DNA from: Martinezella rhizogenes
Lineage (GTDB): Bacteria; Pseudomonadota; Alphaproteobacteria; Rhizobiales; Rhizobiaceae
Length of the DNA: 64,000 bases
Direction: 5' to 3'
Assembly: GCF_007002745.1 (NCBI RefSeq)
Contig: NZ_SGNY01000001.1
Location: 310,001 to 374,000 of the forward strand
Part shown: piece by piece, positions 34,736 through 42,932 of the stretch
How the letters are laid out: the number at the start of each line of letters is the position of its first letter
How positions within the stretch are numbered: position 1 is the first letter of the stretch
Notes under the pieces: model-generated
What the model was told of the DNA's origin: nothing
Seen by the model: the letters and a program-made list of their open reading frames with translations, nothing else
Database searches by the model: none
Translations under genes and position numbers: made by a program

Positions 34736-35143
34736 ATGGTGGCGCAGAAGGGCAAGGACCTGCTGCTGAAGATCAACAATGCCGGTTCCTATGTGACCGT
34801 GGCGGGACTGAGAACAAAGCGGCTGGCCTTCAACGCGCAGGCCGTGGACATAACCGATGGCGAAAGTGCGGGGCGCTGGCGCGAGCTTCTGGCCGGCGCC
34901 GGCGTTCAGCGGGCGTCGCTGACGGCATCCGGCATCTTCAAGGATCAGGCGAGCGACGCATCGGTACGCGGCGCGTTTTTTGCCGGCAGCATTCCGGGCT
35001 GGCAACTCCTCATCCCCGATTTCGGTACCGTGACCGGGCCGTTCCAGATCGTCGCGCTCGAATATTCCGGTCGCCACGATGGCGAGGTGCAATTCGAGAT
35101 CGCGCTGGAATCGGCCGGTCCTCTCACATTCGGAGCACTGTGA
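34736..35143 (+). CDS. GTA major tail tube protein (g9), TP901-1 family
   Basis: 135 residues from ATG 34736 behind AAGGAGAACAAC. The tube protein pattern is MVAQKGKDLLLKINNAGSYV, TVAGLRTKRLAFNAQAVDIT, RWRELLAGAGVQRASLTASG and a C-terminal YSGRHDGEVQFEIALESAGP. It forms the GTA tail tube. The 92-bp gap to the antisense MFS gene must hold a promoter if transcription from g8 does not read through 1.2 kb of opposite-strand gene. Confidence 0.92.
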   Translation: MVAQKGKDLLLKINNAGSYVTVAGLRTKRLAFNAQAVDITDGESAGRWRELLAGAGVQRASLTASGIFKDQASDASVRGAFFAGSIPGWQLLIPDFGTVTGPFQIVALEYSGRHDGEVQFEIALESAGPLTFGAL

Positions 35144-35502
35144 TGCCGCAGGGTTTGCGTTACGGGCGGGCGAACCGCCATCGCGGCGAGATCGAGGCGC
35201 TGATCGACGGTGAAAGGCGCATTCTCTGCCTGACGCTCGGGGCGCTGGCCGAACTCGAAACCGCTTTTCAGGCCGATGATCTCACCGCGCTCGCTGAACG
35301 CTTTGCGACCGGCCGCATGAAGGCCGCCGATATGATCCGGGTCATCGGCGCCGGCCTGCGCGGCGCGGGCAATGTGTTTTCCGACGAAGACGTGGCTGCG
35401 GCAACCGTGGAGGGCGGCATCGCCAGCCATGCCGCGATCGTCGCCGATCTTCTGACCGCCACCTTCGGCGGCCCGAAAGGAGAAACACAGCCGGACCCTT
35501 GA
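35143..35502 (+). CDS. GTA tail assembly chaperone (g10-like)
   Basis: 119 residues from ATG 35143, overlapping the g9 stop by one base (GTG 35140 is an alternative). It contains RHRGEIEALIDGERRILCLT, LGALAELETAFQADDLTALA and MIRVIGAGLRGAGNVFSDED, the pattern of the GTA-specific g10 family that precedes the tape measure gene. It probably keeps the tape measure protein soluble during tail assembly. It overlaps the next small gene (TTGA, 35499-35502), the usual place for a paired chaperone extension. Confidence 0.82.
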   Translation: MPQGLRYGRANRHRGEIEALIDGERRILCLTLGALAELETAFQADDLTALAERFATGRMKAADMIRVIGAGLRGAGNVFSDEDVAAATVEGGIASHAAIVADLLTATFGGPKGETQPDP

Positions 35503-35711
35503 GTGCCGCAGCAGGCGAGGCGAGACCCCGTCCTTTCCCCTGGGAGGCGGTCATCCATGCCGGCTTCTGCCTGCTGCGGCTTTCCTCCGAAACCTTCTGG
35601 CGGCTGACGCCAAGGGAATTTTTCGCGATGACGGGTGGCGCACGCGCCATCTCCCGCAGCCCTGATCGTCAGGCGATGGAGGCGATGATGCGGCTGTTTC
35701 CGGACGGGTGA
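35499..35711 (+). CDS. GTA tail assembly chaperone, second small protein (g10.1-like, rcc01693 type)
   Basis: A 70-residue protein starting at TTG 35499, overlapping the preceding stop. Characteristic run: FPWEAVIHAGFCLLRLSSET, then FWRLTPREFFAMTGGA, typical of the rcc01693 family found between g10 and g11. The overlap resembles the frameshifted chaperone pairs of tailed phages, though here a separate start is present. A T8 tract in a small hairpin (35741-35760) lies in the gap to the tape measure gene. Confidence 0.8.
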   Translation: MSAAAGEARPRPFPWEAVIHAGFCLLRLSSETFWRLTPREFFAMTGGARAISRSPDRQAMEAMMRLFPDG

Positions 35712-35813
35712 GGCGGACTTGTCTCGTTGCGGAAGCGGGGCGTTTTTTTTCGTGAAAACGGCCAGACAATTCAAAAACATATCGTTCCGAGTTGAATCAG
35801 AAAGGCAAGCGCG

Positions 35814-36395
35814 ATGGCAGGCGAAGGATCGATTGCGGAGAACCGCGAGGAGGCGGAAGCGCTTGCGGATGTGATGGGCGATCTCGAAAAGCGCTCCGAG
35901 CGGTTCGGGGCGGCGCTGACATCGGCCTTGCAAGCGGCAACAACGGGCGGCAAGGGGCTGGACGAGGTGCTGCGCGGGCTTGGAGAACGCCTGTCGGGCA
36001 TTGCGCTTTCCGCCGGGTTGAAGCCGCTGGAGAACATGATCGGCAATGCCGTCGGCGGGCTTTTGAACGGCGGCGGCTCGTTGTTTGCCTTTGCCGATGG
36101 CGGGGTGCCGGGGCGCAGCATCACGCCCTTTGCTGATGGCGGCGTGGTTTCCAGCCCCGCCTTTTTTCCGATGGGCGGTGGGCTGGGCTTGATGGGCGAG
36201 GCGGGAGCGGAAGCCATCCTGCCGCTGAAACGTGGCTCGGATGGCGCGCTGGGTGTCGCCGCACCGGCGGGCGGTGGTGGTGCGCAGATCGTCTTCAACG
36301 TGACGGCCACCGATGCAGCGAGTTTTAGAAAAAGCGAAGGCCAGATCGCCGCCATGCTGGCCCGCAGCGTCGGGCGCGGCCAGCGCGGTTTGTGA
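35814..36395 (+). CDS. GTA tape measure protein (g11), short
   Basis: A 193-residue protein. The first 90 residues are helical (REEAEALADVMGDLEKRSER, LDEVLRGLGERLSGIALSAG) and are followed by the Gly-rich region typical of tape measure C-termini (ADGGVPGRSITPFADGGVVS, GLMGEAGAEAILPLKRG) and QIVFNVTATDAASFRKSEGQ. GTA tape measures are short, around 200 residues, in line with the short GTA tail. It should set tail length and be ejected with the DNA. Confidence 0.88.
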   Translation: MAGEGSIAENREEAEALADVMGDLEKRSERFGAALTSALQAATTGGKGLDEVLRGLGERLSGIALSAGLKPLENMIGNAVGGLLNGGGSLFAFADGGVPGRSITPFADGGVVSSPAFFPMGGGLGLMGEAGAEAILPLKRGSDGALGVAAPAGGGGAQIVFNVTATDAASFRKSEGQIAAMLARSVGRGQRGL

Positions 36396-36441
36396 CGTAG
36401 CGACCCTTTCAACACAGCAAAAAGATTCGTGGAACAACGAC

Positions 36442-37080
36442 ATGACGGCATTTCATGAAGTGCGGTTTCCGCTGCGGCTGGCGCTTGGTGTGAGCGGCGG
36501 GCCGGTGCGGCGTACCGATATCGTCAATCTGTCCAATGGGCGCGAGAGCCGCAACCAGCGCTGGAAGAATGCGAGGCGCGCTTATGATGCCGGGTCCGGC
36601 ATCCGCTCGGTGGCCGATCTTTATGAGGTGCTCGGCTTTTTCGAGGCGCGGCGCGGTGAGCTTTATGGTTTCCGCTTTCGTGACCCCGTCGATTGCAAAT
36701 CCTGCCCGCCGGGCGGGACACCTGCCGCCACAGATCAGAGGATCGGCACCGGCGATGGCGCAACCGCACAGTTTCAGCTGGTGAAGACCTATGCCGATGC
36801 CGGCGGTGCCTTGATCAGGCGGGTGGAAAAGCCGGTCGAGGGCTCTGTCCTCGTTTCCGTCGAGGGGGTGAAGGTCCCGCCTTCGGATGTGTCGGTGGAT
36901 CATCTAACCGGCATCGTGACGTTTCGTGCCGGCAAGGTGCCACCTGCAGGTGCGGCGATCCGGGCGGGTTTCGAATTCGACGTGCCGGTGCGCTTTGCGA
37001 TCGATCGCATCGACGTCAACCTCACCGCCTTCGAGGCCGGCCGCATTCCCTCCATTCCCTTGATGGAAATCCTGCCATGA
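36442..37080 (+). CDS. GTA distal tail protein (g12), DUF2460
   Basis: 212 residues from ATG 36442. The DUF2460 family is clear from FHEVRFPLRLALGVSGGPVR, RTDIVNLSNGRESRNQRWKN, YDAGSGIRSVADLYEVLGFF and ELYGFRFRDPVDCKS, and ends with DRIDVNLTAFEAGRIPSIPL. It forms the ring at the tail tip onto which the hub assembles. It overlaps g13 (ATGA, 37077-37080). Confidence 0.92.
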   Translation: MTAFHEVRFPLRLALGVSGGPVRRTDIVNLSNGRESRNQRWKNARRAYDAGSGIRSVADLYEVLGFFEARRGELYGFRFRDPVDCKSCPPGGTPAATDQRIGTGDGATAQFQLVKTYADAGGALIRRVEKPVEGSVLVSVEGVKVPPSDVSVDHLTGIVTFRAGKVPPAGAAIRAGFEFDVPVRFAIDRIDVNLTAFEAGRIPSIPLMEILP

Positions 37081-37961
37081 AAACCGTTCCTCCGGCCCTT
37101 GCCACGCATCTGCAGGGCGATGCCACCACCACCTGCCATTGCTGGAAGGTGACGCTGAAGGATGGCGTTGTGATCGGCTTTACCGACCACGATGAGACGT
37201 TATCCTTTGCCGGCACGGCCTATCTGGCCGCCAGCGGTTTCGGGGCGAGCGACAGCGACAGCGAAACCGGGCTGGGCGCGAGTGCCGGCGAGGTGGCGGG
37301 CGGTTTTTCCAGCGAGGCGATTTCGGAAAGCGATCTGGCCGCCGGGCGTTTCGATGGCGCGAGAGTGGAGCTTTTTCTCGTCAACTGGCAGACGCCGGAT
37401 GAGCATGTGCTGCTTTCCATGCGCGAGATCGGCGAGGTGACGCGGGCGGGCGGGGCGTTTCACGCCGAGTTGCGCAGCCTTGCCCATCGCCTCGGCCAGC
37501 CGCAGGGCCGGGTCTATGGGCGGCGTTGCGATGCCGCACTGGGTGACCGGCGCTGCGGCGTCGATCTTTCGCGGTTCACCGGCAATGGCCGCGTGGTGGC
37601 GGTGGATGCGGTGGGCAACCTGCTGGTCTCGGGGCTTGATGCTTTCGCCGATGGTTTCTTTAGCCGGGGGAAGTTGCGGTTTTTGAGCGGCGTGCTCGCC
37701 GGCAGGGGTTTCGATCTCGACGGTCATGTGCGACGCGACGGCGGCGCGCTTCTGTCCTTCTGGCTCGCGCCGGAACGCATGCCATTGCCGGGAGACGGTT
37801 TTTCCATAACCGCCGGCTGTGACAAGAGTTTCGCCACGTGCCGAACGAAATTCGCCAATCACCTGAATTTCAGGGGCTTCCCGCACCTGCCGGGGGCGGA
37901 TTTCGCCTATTCTTACGCCAGCGGCGGCCAGACCCATGATGGCAAGGCACTATTTCCATGA
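37077..37961 (+). CDS. GTA baseplate hub protein (g13), DUF2163
   Basis: 294 residues from ATG 37077. Markers are HLQGDATTTCHCWKVTLKDG, GFTDHDETLSFAGTAYLAAS, RCDAALGDRRCGVDLSRFTG and CDKSFATCRTKFANHLNFRG near the end, with paired cysteines that bind an Fe-S cluster in the RcGTA hub. It bridges the distal tail ring and the megatron. It overlaps g14 by 4 bases. Confidence 0.92.
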   Translation: MKTVPPALATHLQGDATTTCHCWKVTLKDGVVIGFTDHDETLSFAGTAYLAASGFGASDSDSETGLGASAGEVAGGFSSEAISESDLAAGRFDGARVELFLVNWQTPDEHVLLSMREIGEVTRAGGAFHAELRSLAHRLGQPQGRVYGRRCDAALGDRRCGVDLSRFTGNGRVVAVDAVGNLLVSGLDAFADGFFSRGKLRFLSGVLAGRGFDLDGHVRRDGGALLSFWLAPERMPLPGDGFSITAGCDKSFATCRTKFANHLNFRGFPHLPGADFAYSYASGGQTHDGKALFP

Positions 37962-38392
37962 ACAATACCGGAGAAAAAGTACTGGCGCTGGCGCAGGGCT
38001 GGCTGGGCACGCCTTACCGGCACCAGGCCTCCTTGCGGGGTGTGGGCTGCGATTGCCTCGGCCTGGTCAGGGGCATCTGGCGTGAATTGTACGGCGCCGA
38101 GCCGGAGCTGTTGCCGCCCTATGCGCCTGATTGGGCCGAACGCGGCGGTGAAGACCGGCTGATGGCGGCGGCGAAGCGTTACTTTCTTGCGGTGCCTGAT
38201 ATGGACGAGGCGAGGCCGGGAGACCTCTTGCTGTTTCGCTGGCGGGCCGATGCGGCGGCGAAACATCTCGGCATTCTCGCCGAGCCTCAGCATTTCATTC
38301 ATGCCTATGAACAGGCGGCGGTGGTGTGTTCGGCACTGGTGCCGGGCTGGAGACGGCGCGTGGCGGGCGTCTTCCGTTTTCCCGATCCCTGA
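37958..38392 (+). CDS. GTA NlpC/P60-family peptidoglycan endopeptidase (g14)
   Basis: A 144-residue NlpC/P60 peptidase with the catalytic Cys in HQASLRGVGCDCLGLVRGIW (about residue 29) and the catalytic His in AKHLGILAEPQHFIHAYE (about residue 94). It sits in the tail tip and should cut recipient peptidoglycan during DNA delivery. It overlaps g13 and is followed 17 bases later by g15. Confidence 0.93.
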   Translation: MNNTGEKVLALAQGWLGTPYRHQASLRGVGCDCLGLVRGIWRELYGAEPELLPPYAPDWAERGGEDRLMAAAKRYFLAVPDMDEARPGDLLLFRWRADAAAKHLGILAEPQHFIHAYEQAAVVCSALVPGWRRRVAGVFRFPDP

Positions 38393-38409
38393 TATTTTTC
38401 GAGGCAAGC

Positions 38410-41400
38410 ATGGCGACCATAGTTTTTCAGGCGGCGGGTGCGGCGCTCGGTGGCATTTTCGGCCCCGTGGGTGCCATTATTGGCCAGGCGGCCGGTGCGC
38501 TGGCGGGCAATACCGTCGACCGTGCCCTGCTTTCCAGCGGCCGCACCGTATCGGGCGCACGGCTTTCGACGGCGCGTATTCCGGGGGCGGATGAGGGAGC
38601 GGCGATCAACCGGCTTTACGGAACGGCAAGGATCGGCGGTACGCTGATCTGGGCGACGCGGTTTGAGGAAATCGTCGAGGTGGAGCGGCGGGGCGGCAAG
38701 GGCAATCGCGGCCCGAAGGTGGAGACTTTTCGTTACTTCGCCAATCTCGCCATTGGCCTCTGCGAAGGCGAGGCGGCCATGGTGCGGCGCATCTGGGCCG
38801 ATGGACGCGAAGTTGATCTCACCGGCATCGAGATGCGGTTTTATCCCGGCAGCGAAACGCAATTGCCGGATCCGCTGATTGAGGCGAAACAGGGCAGCGG
38901 CAATGCGCCTGCCTTTCGCGGGCTGGCCTATGTGGTCTTTGAACGCCTGCCGCTCGACGACTATGGTAATCGTATTCCGCTGATGCAGTTCGAAGTCGTG
39001 CGGCCCGTTGGCCGGCTGGAAAAATCGATCCGCGCCATCACCGTCATTCCAGGGGCAACGGAGCATGGTTACGCCACGGTGCCGGTTTCCGAGCGCACCG
39101 GCATGGGACAAAGCCGTGTGATGAACCGCAACGGCCTGACTGCAGCGACCGACTGGCAGGCGGCCATCGACGAATTGCAGGCGCTTTGCACCAACCTGCA
39201 AAGCGTGGCGCTGGTGGTGAGCTGGTTCGGCACGGATATGCGGGCGGGCGAGTGCCGCATTCTGCCCGGCGTTGAAGTGGCGGCCCGCGATGGCGAAACG
39301 GTGCCATGGTCGGTTGTCGGCCTTTCGCGTGGTGAGGCGCATCCGGTCAGCCATCATGGCGGCGGCCCGGCCTATGGCGGCACGCCTGATGATGAAAGCG
39401 TGCTGCAGGCGATAGCCGACCTGAAGTCTCGTGGATTGAAGGTCTGCCTTTATCCCTTCGTGATGATGGACGTGCCCGCCGGCAATGGTCTGCCGGATCC
39501 CTATGGCAAGGGTGAACAGGATGCTTATGGCTGGCGCGGGCGCATCACCTGTTTTCCCGCACCCGAAAGGCCCGGTTCTCCCGACCGCAGCGCTACGGCG
39601 CGCCGGGAGGTCGAGCGGTTTTGCCACCGCGATGAGGGTTATCGCCGTATGGTGCTGCATTATGCGGCGCTTGTGGCGAAAGCGGGCGGGGTGGATGCTT
39701 TCCTGATCGGCTCGGAGCTGCGCGGGCTGACGCGCCTGCGCGATAAGAACGATGCCTTCCCCTTTGTGGAGGAGCTGGTGCGGCTGGCGGGTGATGTGCG
39801 CGCCATCATGGGACCGGCGGTGAAGCTGACTTATGCGGCGGACTGGAGCGAATATTTCGGCCATCAGCCGGCGGATGGTTCGGGAGATGTCTTTTTCCAT
39901 CTCGATCCGCTCTGGGCGAGCCCTGATATCGACGCCATCGGTATCGACAATTATATGCCGCTGTCCGACTGGCGCAACGAGGATGCCGCAAACGGCAATC
40001 CGGATGGCATGACTGGCCCGGATGATGCTGACGCTTTCCGACGCGCCATCACGGCAGGTGAGGGTTTCGACTGGTATTATGCCAGCAATGCCGACCGCGC
40101 GGCGCGGCGACGCACGCCCATTACCGACGGGCTGAAGGGCAGGCCGTGGGTCTTCCGCTACAAGGACATCGGGAATTGGTGGGGAAACCGCCATTACGAC
40201 CGGGTGCGGGGCGTGGAGAAACCCACGCCGACGCTCTGGGTGCCGGGCTCGAAACCCATCTGGTTCACCGAACTCGGCTGCCCGGCGGTGGACAAGAGCG
40301 CCGCGCGCCCGAATGTCTTTCCTGATCCAAAATCGGCGGAAAACGCCTTTCCCTATTTCTCCGGCCGGAACCGGGCAGACAGCCAGCAACGGCGGTTTCT
40401 GGAAGCGCATCTCGACCATTGGGATCAGGGCGATACGGCGATGGTGGATAAAAACCGGGTCTATCTCTGGACCTGGGATGCGCGGCCCTATCCCGCCTTT
40501 CCGCAGAATGGCGCGGTGTGGAGCGATGGCGGCAACTGGCGCACCGGCCATTGGCTGAACGGCCGGCTGGGCACGGCGACACTTGCCGATACCATCGCTG
40601 CGATCCTGACCGATCACGGCTTTCCCGCTTTCGACGTCTCCGCCGTCAGCGGCGACATGACCGGTTATGTGCAGGGTGATGTGACCTCGGCCCGCGCCCT
40701 GCTGGAGCCGCTGATGGCGGCGTTTCAGCTGGATGTGGCAGAAGACGGCGGCACCCTGCGTTTCCGCTCCCGCAACACGGCGGTTTTGCCGGTCCGGGAT
40801 ATTTCCGTGCTTGCCGATCTCGATGGCGAGCCGCTCTGGTCGGAAAATCGCGGCCATGACAGCGATTTTGCGGCTGAAGTCATGCTGACCTCGTTCAACC
40901 CGGCGCTCGATTACGAACAGGCTGGCGCGCGTTCCCGTCGTATCGACAATGCCGGCAGCCGGGTGATGCGGCTCGACCTCAACGCCGCCTTGCCGACGGA
41001 AACGGCGGAGGCCGCCGTCGAGGCGGTGCTGCGCGACAACCGTCAGGCGCGGCGCACAGTGCGTTTTGCCCTGCCGCCCACCGATATTGCCCTCGAACCC
41101 GGCGATTGTATCCGCCTGCCGGACGGCGCTTTTCCACAGGCGCCGGCAGGCCGGTTTCTGGTCAGCCGGATCGAGGATGGCGCGGTGCGGCAGGTGGAGG
41201 CACGCGCCTTTTCCGCTGCCCTTTCCGCTTTTACCGGCATGGTGGATGAGCGGCGCGTTGGCAATGCAAGCGGTGCCGAGGGGTTTGCGCCGGAAGTGCT
41301 GTTTCTCGACCTGCCGCATCATGATGGCGTCGCGCCGGAGCATTCGGCGAGGATCGCAGCCTTCGCAAGGCCATGGCGGCCGATCCTCGTTTCCGCATCC

Positions 41401-41937
41401 TCCGGCACGGAAGGTTACAGGCAACGCGCCGTGCTCGACCAGCCGGCCATGATCGGCGCGCTGGCGATGCCGCTTTTGCCCGGCCCTTCGGGCCGTTTCG
41501 ACCGGACGAATGCTGTCCTGATCGACCTGGCTTTCGGCGGGCTCGCCTCGGCAAACGAGCTGTCGGTGCTGAACGGTGAAAACCGCATCGCCATCAAGGC
41601 CGCAAACGGCGTCTGGGAGATCGTCGCCTTCGCAAAGGCCGAAGAAATTGCGCCCTCGCGCTGGCTGCTCTCCAGCCTCCTGCGCGGACTTGCGGGCACG
41701 GAAGATGCGTTGGCCGCCGGCGCGCCGGCAGGCGCACCGGCGGTGATGCTGGATGCGGCGGTGCAGCCGCTCGGCCTTGCCGTTGGCGAACGGGGACGGC
41801 GGCTGAACTGGATCGTCGAGGCGGCGGGAAAAGCCGGCGCTTCGGCCGGGCCTTTCGCCTTCGAGGGTGGATTGCGGGCGCAGATGCCGCTTTCCCCGGG
41901 CATCTTTCCGGCGAGCGGAAAAAGGATGGCGTGCTGA
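38410..41937 (+). CDS. GTA host-specificity/baseplate megatron (g15), frameshifted near its 3' end
   Basis: 1175 residues from ATG 38410 (MATIVFQAAGAALGGIFGPV). An N-terminal phage tail hub domain with a hydrophobic start is followed by a large TIM-barrel glycosidase-like domain (about 400-760: VCLYPFVMMDVPAGNGLPDP, GSELRGLTRLRDKNDAFPFV, LTYAADWSEYFGHQPADGSG, KPIWFTELGCPAVDKSAARP) and a phage-tail/carbohydrate-binding region. The frame ends early (SPGIFPASGKRMAC) at 41935-41937. The lost end continues in another frame as 41901-42209: inserting one base near 41898 (TCCCCGGGCATC) would give LSP-HLSGERKKDGVLIRWK and a protein of about 1266 residues, the usual GTA g15 size. Confidence 0.9.
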   Translation: MATIVFQAAGAALGGIFGPVGAIIGQAAGALAGNTVDRALLSSGRTVSGARLSTARIPGADEGAAINRLYGTARIGGTLIWATRFEEIVEVERRGGKGNRGPKVETFRYFANLAIGLCEGEAAMVRRIWADGREVDLTGIEMRFYPGSETQLPDPLIEAKQGSGNAPAFRGLAYVVFERLPLDDYGNRIPLMQFEVVRPVGRLEKSIRAITVIPGATEHGYATVPVSERTGMGQSRVMNRNGLTAATDWQAAIDELQALCTNLQSVALVVSWFGTDMRAGECRILPGVEVAARDGETVPWSVVGLSRGEAHPVSHHGGGPAYGGTPDDESVLQAIADLKSRGLKVCLYPFVMMDVPAGNGLPDPYGKGEQDAYGWRGRITCFPAPERPGSPDRSATARREVERFCHRDEGYRRMVLHYAALVAKAGGVDAFLIGSELRGLTRLRDKNDAFPFVEELVRLAGDVRAIMGPAVKLTYAADWSEYFGHQPADGSGDVFFHLDPLWASPDIDAIGIDNYMPLSDWRNEDAANGNPDGMTGPDDADAFRRAITAGEGFDWYYASNADRAARRRTPITDGLKGRPWVFRYKDIGNWWGNRHYDRVRGVEKPTPTLWVPGSKPIWFTELGCPAVDKSAARPNVFPDPKSAENAFPYFSGRNRADSQQRRFLEAHLDHWDQGDTAMVDKNRVYLWTWDARPYPAFPQNGAVWSDGGNWRTGHWLNGRLGTATLADTIAAILTDHGFPAFDVSAVSGDMTGYVQGDVTSARALLEPLMAAFQLDVAEDGGTLRFRSRNTAVLPVRDISVLADLDGEPLWSENRGHDSDFAAEVMLTSFNPALDYEQAGARSRRIDNAGSRVMRLDLNAALPTETAEAAVEAVLRDNRQARRTVRFALPPTDIALEPGDCIRLPDGAFPQAPAGRFLVSRIEDGAVRQVEARAFSAALSAFTGMVDERRVGNASGAEGFAPEVLFLDLPHHDGVAPEHSARIAAFARPWRPILVSASSGTEGYRQRAVLDQPAMIGALAMPLLPGPSGRFDRTNAVLIDLAFGGLASANELSVLNGENRIAIKAANGVWEIVAFAKAEEIAPSRWLLSSLLRGLAGTEDALAAGAPAGAPAVMLDAAVQPLGLAVGERGRRLNWIVEAAGKAGASAGPFAFEGGLRAQMPLSPGIFPASGKRMAC

Positions 41938-42209
41938 TCCGATGGAAACGCCGGAGCCGGATGGAGGCCGATGGCTGGGATGCGAGCGACATCCCGCTGG
42001 ACGAGCCTTTCGAGCGATACCGTGTCGAGGTGCTGGAAGGTGAGGCCGTCAAACGAGTGTCGGAGGTTTCCGAACCCCGCTGGTTTTACCCTGTCGCAGC
42101 CGAACTCACAGATTTCCCGGTCCTGCGGGATCACATTTCCGTGCGTGTCCGCCAGCTCGGTCGCGCGGTGCCTCTGGGAGTGGTGGCGCAAGCCTTTCTC
42201 CCGCTCTGA
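41901..42209 (+). pseudogene. Out-of-frame C-terminal remnant of GTA g15
   Basis: In the frame running from CAT 41901 to TGA 42209 the codons read HLSGERKKDGVLIRWKRRSR, then MEADGWDASDIPLDEPFERY, RVEVLEGEAVKRVSEVSEPR and VAAELTDFPVLRDHISVRVR. This is the normal fibronectin-like end of GTA g15 proteins. A GTG at 41931 could start a 92-residue fragment on its own, but no ribosome site is near. It is best read as the end of g15 separated by a one-base loss. Confidence 0.82.
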
Positions 42210-42243
42210 CAACTGCCTGAAAAACAACGCAAAGGATGAGAGA

Positions 42244-42450
42244 ATGGACAGTACCAAGGCATGGTATCAATCACGTACCATCTGGGGCGCGCTGATTGCG
42301 GTTTTTGCGCCGCTTTTCAGCATTGCCGGCCTCGATCTGCCGGCCGGCCTGCACGGTGAGCTGGCGGAAGGGCTGGTAACGGTGGCGGGCGGAATTGGTG
42401 GCCTGATTGCACTTTATGGCCGCCTTTCGGCAACCCGCGCCATCCGCTGA
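42244..42450 (+). CDS. Small membrane protein, holin-like
   Basis: A 68-residue protein with two hydrophobic segments (TIWGALIAVFAPLFSIAGLD and VTVAGGIGGLIALYGRLSAT) linked by a short polar stretch, and charged ends. This is the class of small two-helix membrane protein often found at the end of GTA and phage lysis regions, consistent with a holin that would let the GH19 endolysin (27070-27708) reach the wall. Function is inferred from topology and position; no conserved motif proves it. A strong hairpin follows at 42471. Confidence 0.65.
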   Translation: MDSTKAWYQSRTIWGALIAVFAPLFSIAGLDLPAGLHGELAEGLVTVAGGIGGLIALYGRLSATRAIR

Positions 42451-42470
42451 CGATAATCGCTGCAGCAGAA

Positions 42471-42498
42471 CCCCCGCCGCGGCTCCTGGCGGCGGGGG
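42471..42498 (+). terminator. Strong hairpin at the end of the GTA cluster
   Basis: CCCCCGCCGC and GCGGCGGGGG form a perfect 10-bp GC stem with the loop GGCTCCTG, 21 bases after the holin-like gene. There is no U-tract, but the stability makes it a likely transcription end of the GTA operon. Confidence 0.7.
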
Positions 42499-42586
42499 CA
42501 GCATTCATTTGCCATTCAGACGCTTTGCGCTACATATTCGGTCACAATAAGGTTCGAGACGCACCCGGTTTTTGGAAGTTTGTAGA

Positions 42587-42841
42587 ATGGCATCACCTCT
42601 CATCATCGCGACGCTTGCAGCCGGGCTTTCCGGTTTCACGGCGCCCGAGGCTGATCAGCAGGGCCACTACATTCTGGCTGCCAGCGATTGCGGCGCAGCC
42701 GTCGCCCGTGTTGTACGCGAAACCGGTGGCCAGCTTCTTTCGGTCTATCCTTCCGGCGACGGCCAGTCCTGTGTCGTCACCGTTCTCGTCCAGGGCAATG
42801 GCGAGCGCCCGCGCAAGGTAACGATGCGCGTGCCGATGTAG
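42587..42841 (+). CDS. feuN: FeuN-like small periplasmic regulator of FeuPQ
   Basis: 84 residues from ATG 42587 with a short N-terminal signal (MASPLIIATLAAGLSGFTAP). The mature part contains GHYILAASDCGAAVARVVRE and QLLSVYPSGDGQSCVVTVLV with two cysteines, a PepSY-like small fold. It lies 91 bases before a PhoP-like response regulator and its kinase. In Sinorhizobium meliloti a protein of this size and position (FeuN) is an essential negative modulator of the FeuPQ two-component system, which controls the cyclic glucan exporter gene ndvA. Identity is by synteny, size and secretion signal. Confidence 0.8.
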   Translation: MASPLIIATLAAGLSGFTAPEADQQGHYILAASDCGAAVARVVRETGGQLLSVYPSGDGQSCVVTVLVQGNGERPRKVTMRVPM

Positions 42842-42932
42842 CTTGCCCGCATCGCCGAAATATCGGAAAACAATCCGAGACACTTAGCATGACCGGAACG
42901 CAGGCGGGCCGGGACACAGGAAAGGGCGGACA

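Noticed and set aside
41917-41937. Programmed -1 frameshift at the A5 run (GGAAAAAGG) joining g15 to its remnant
   Set aside because: A slip there would join the frames, but the shifted frame already reads as family-like sequence (HLSGERKKDG) upstream of the A5 run, so the break is at the CCCCGGG run; no pseudoknot or second signal is visible.
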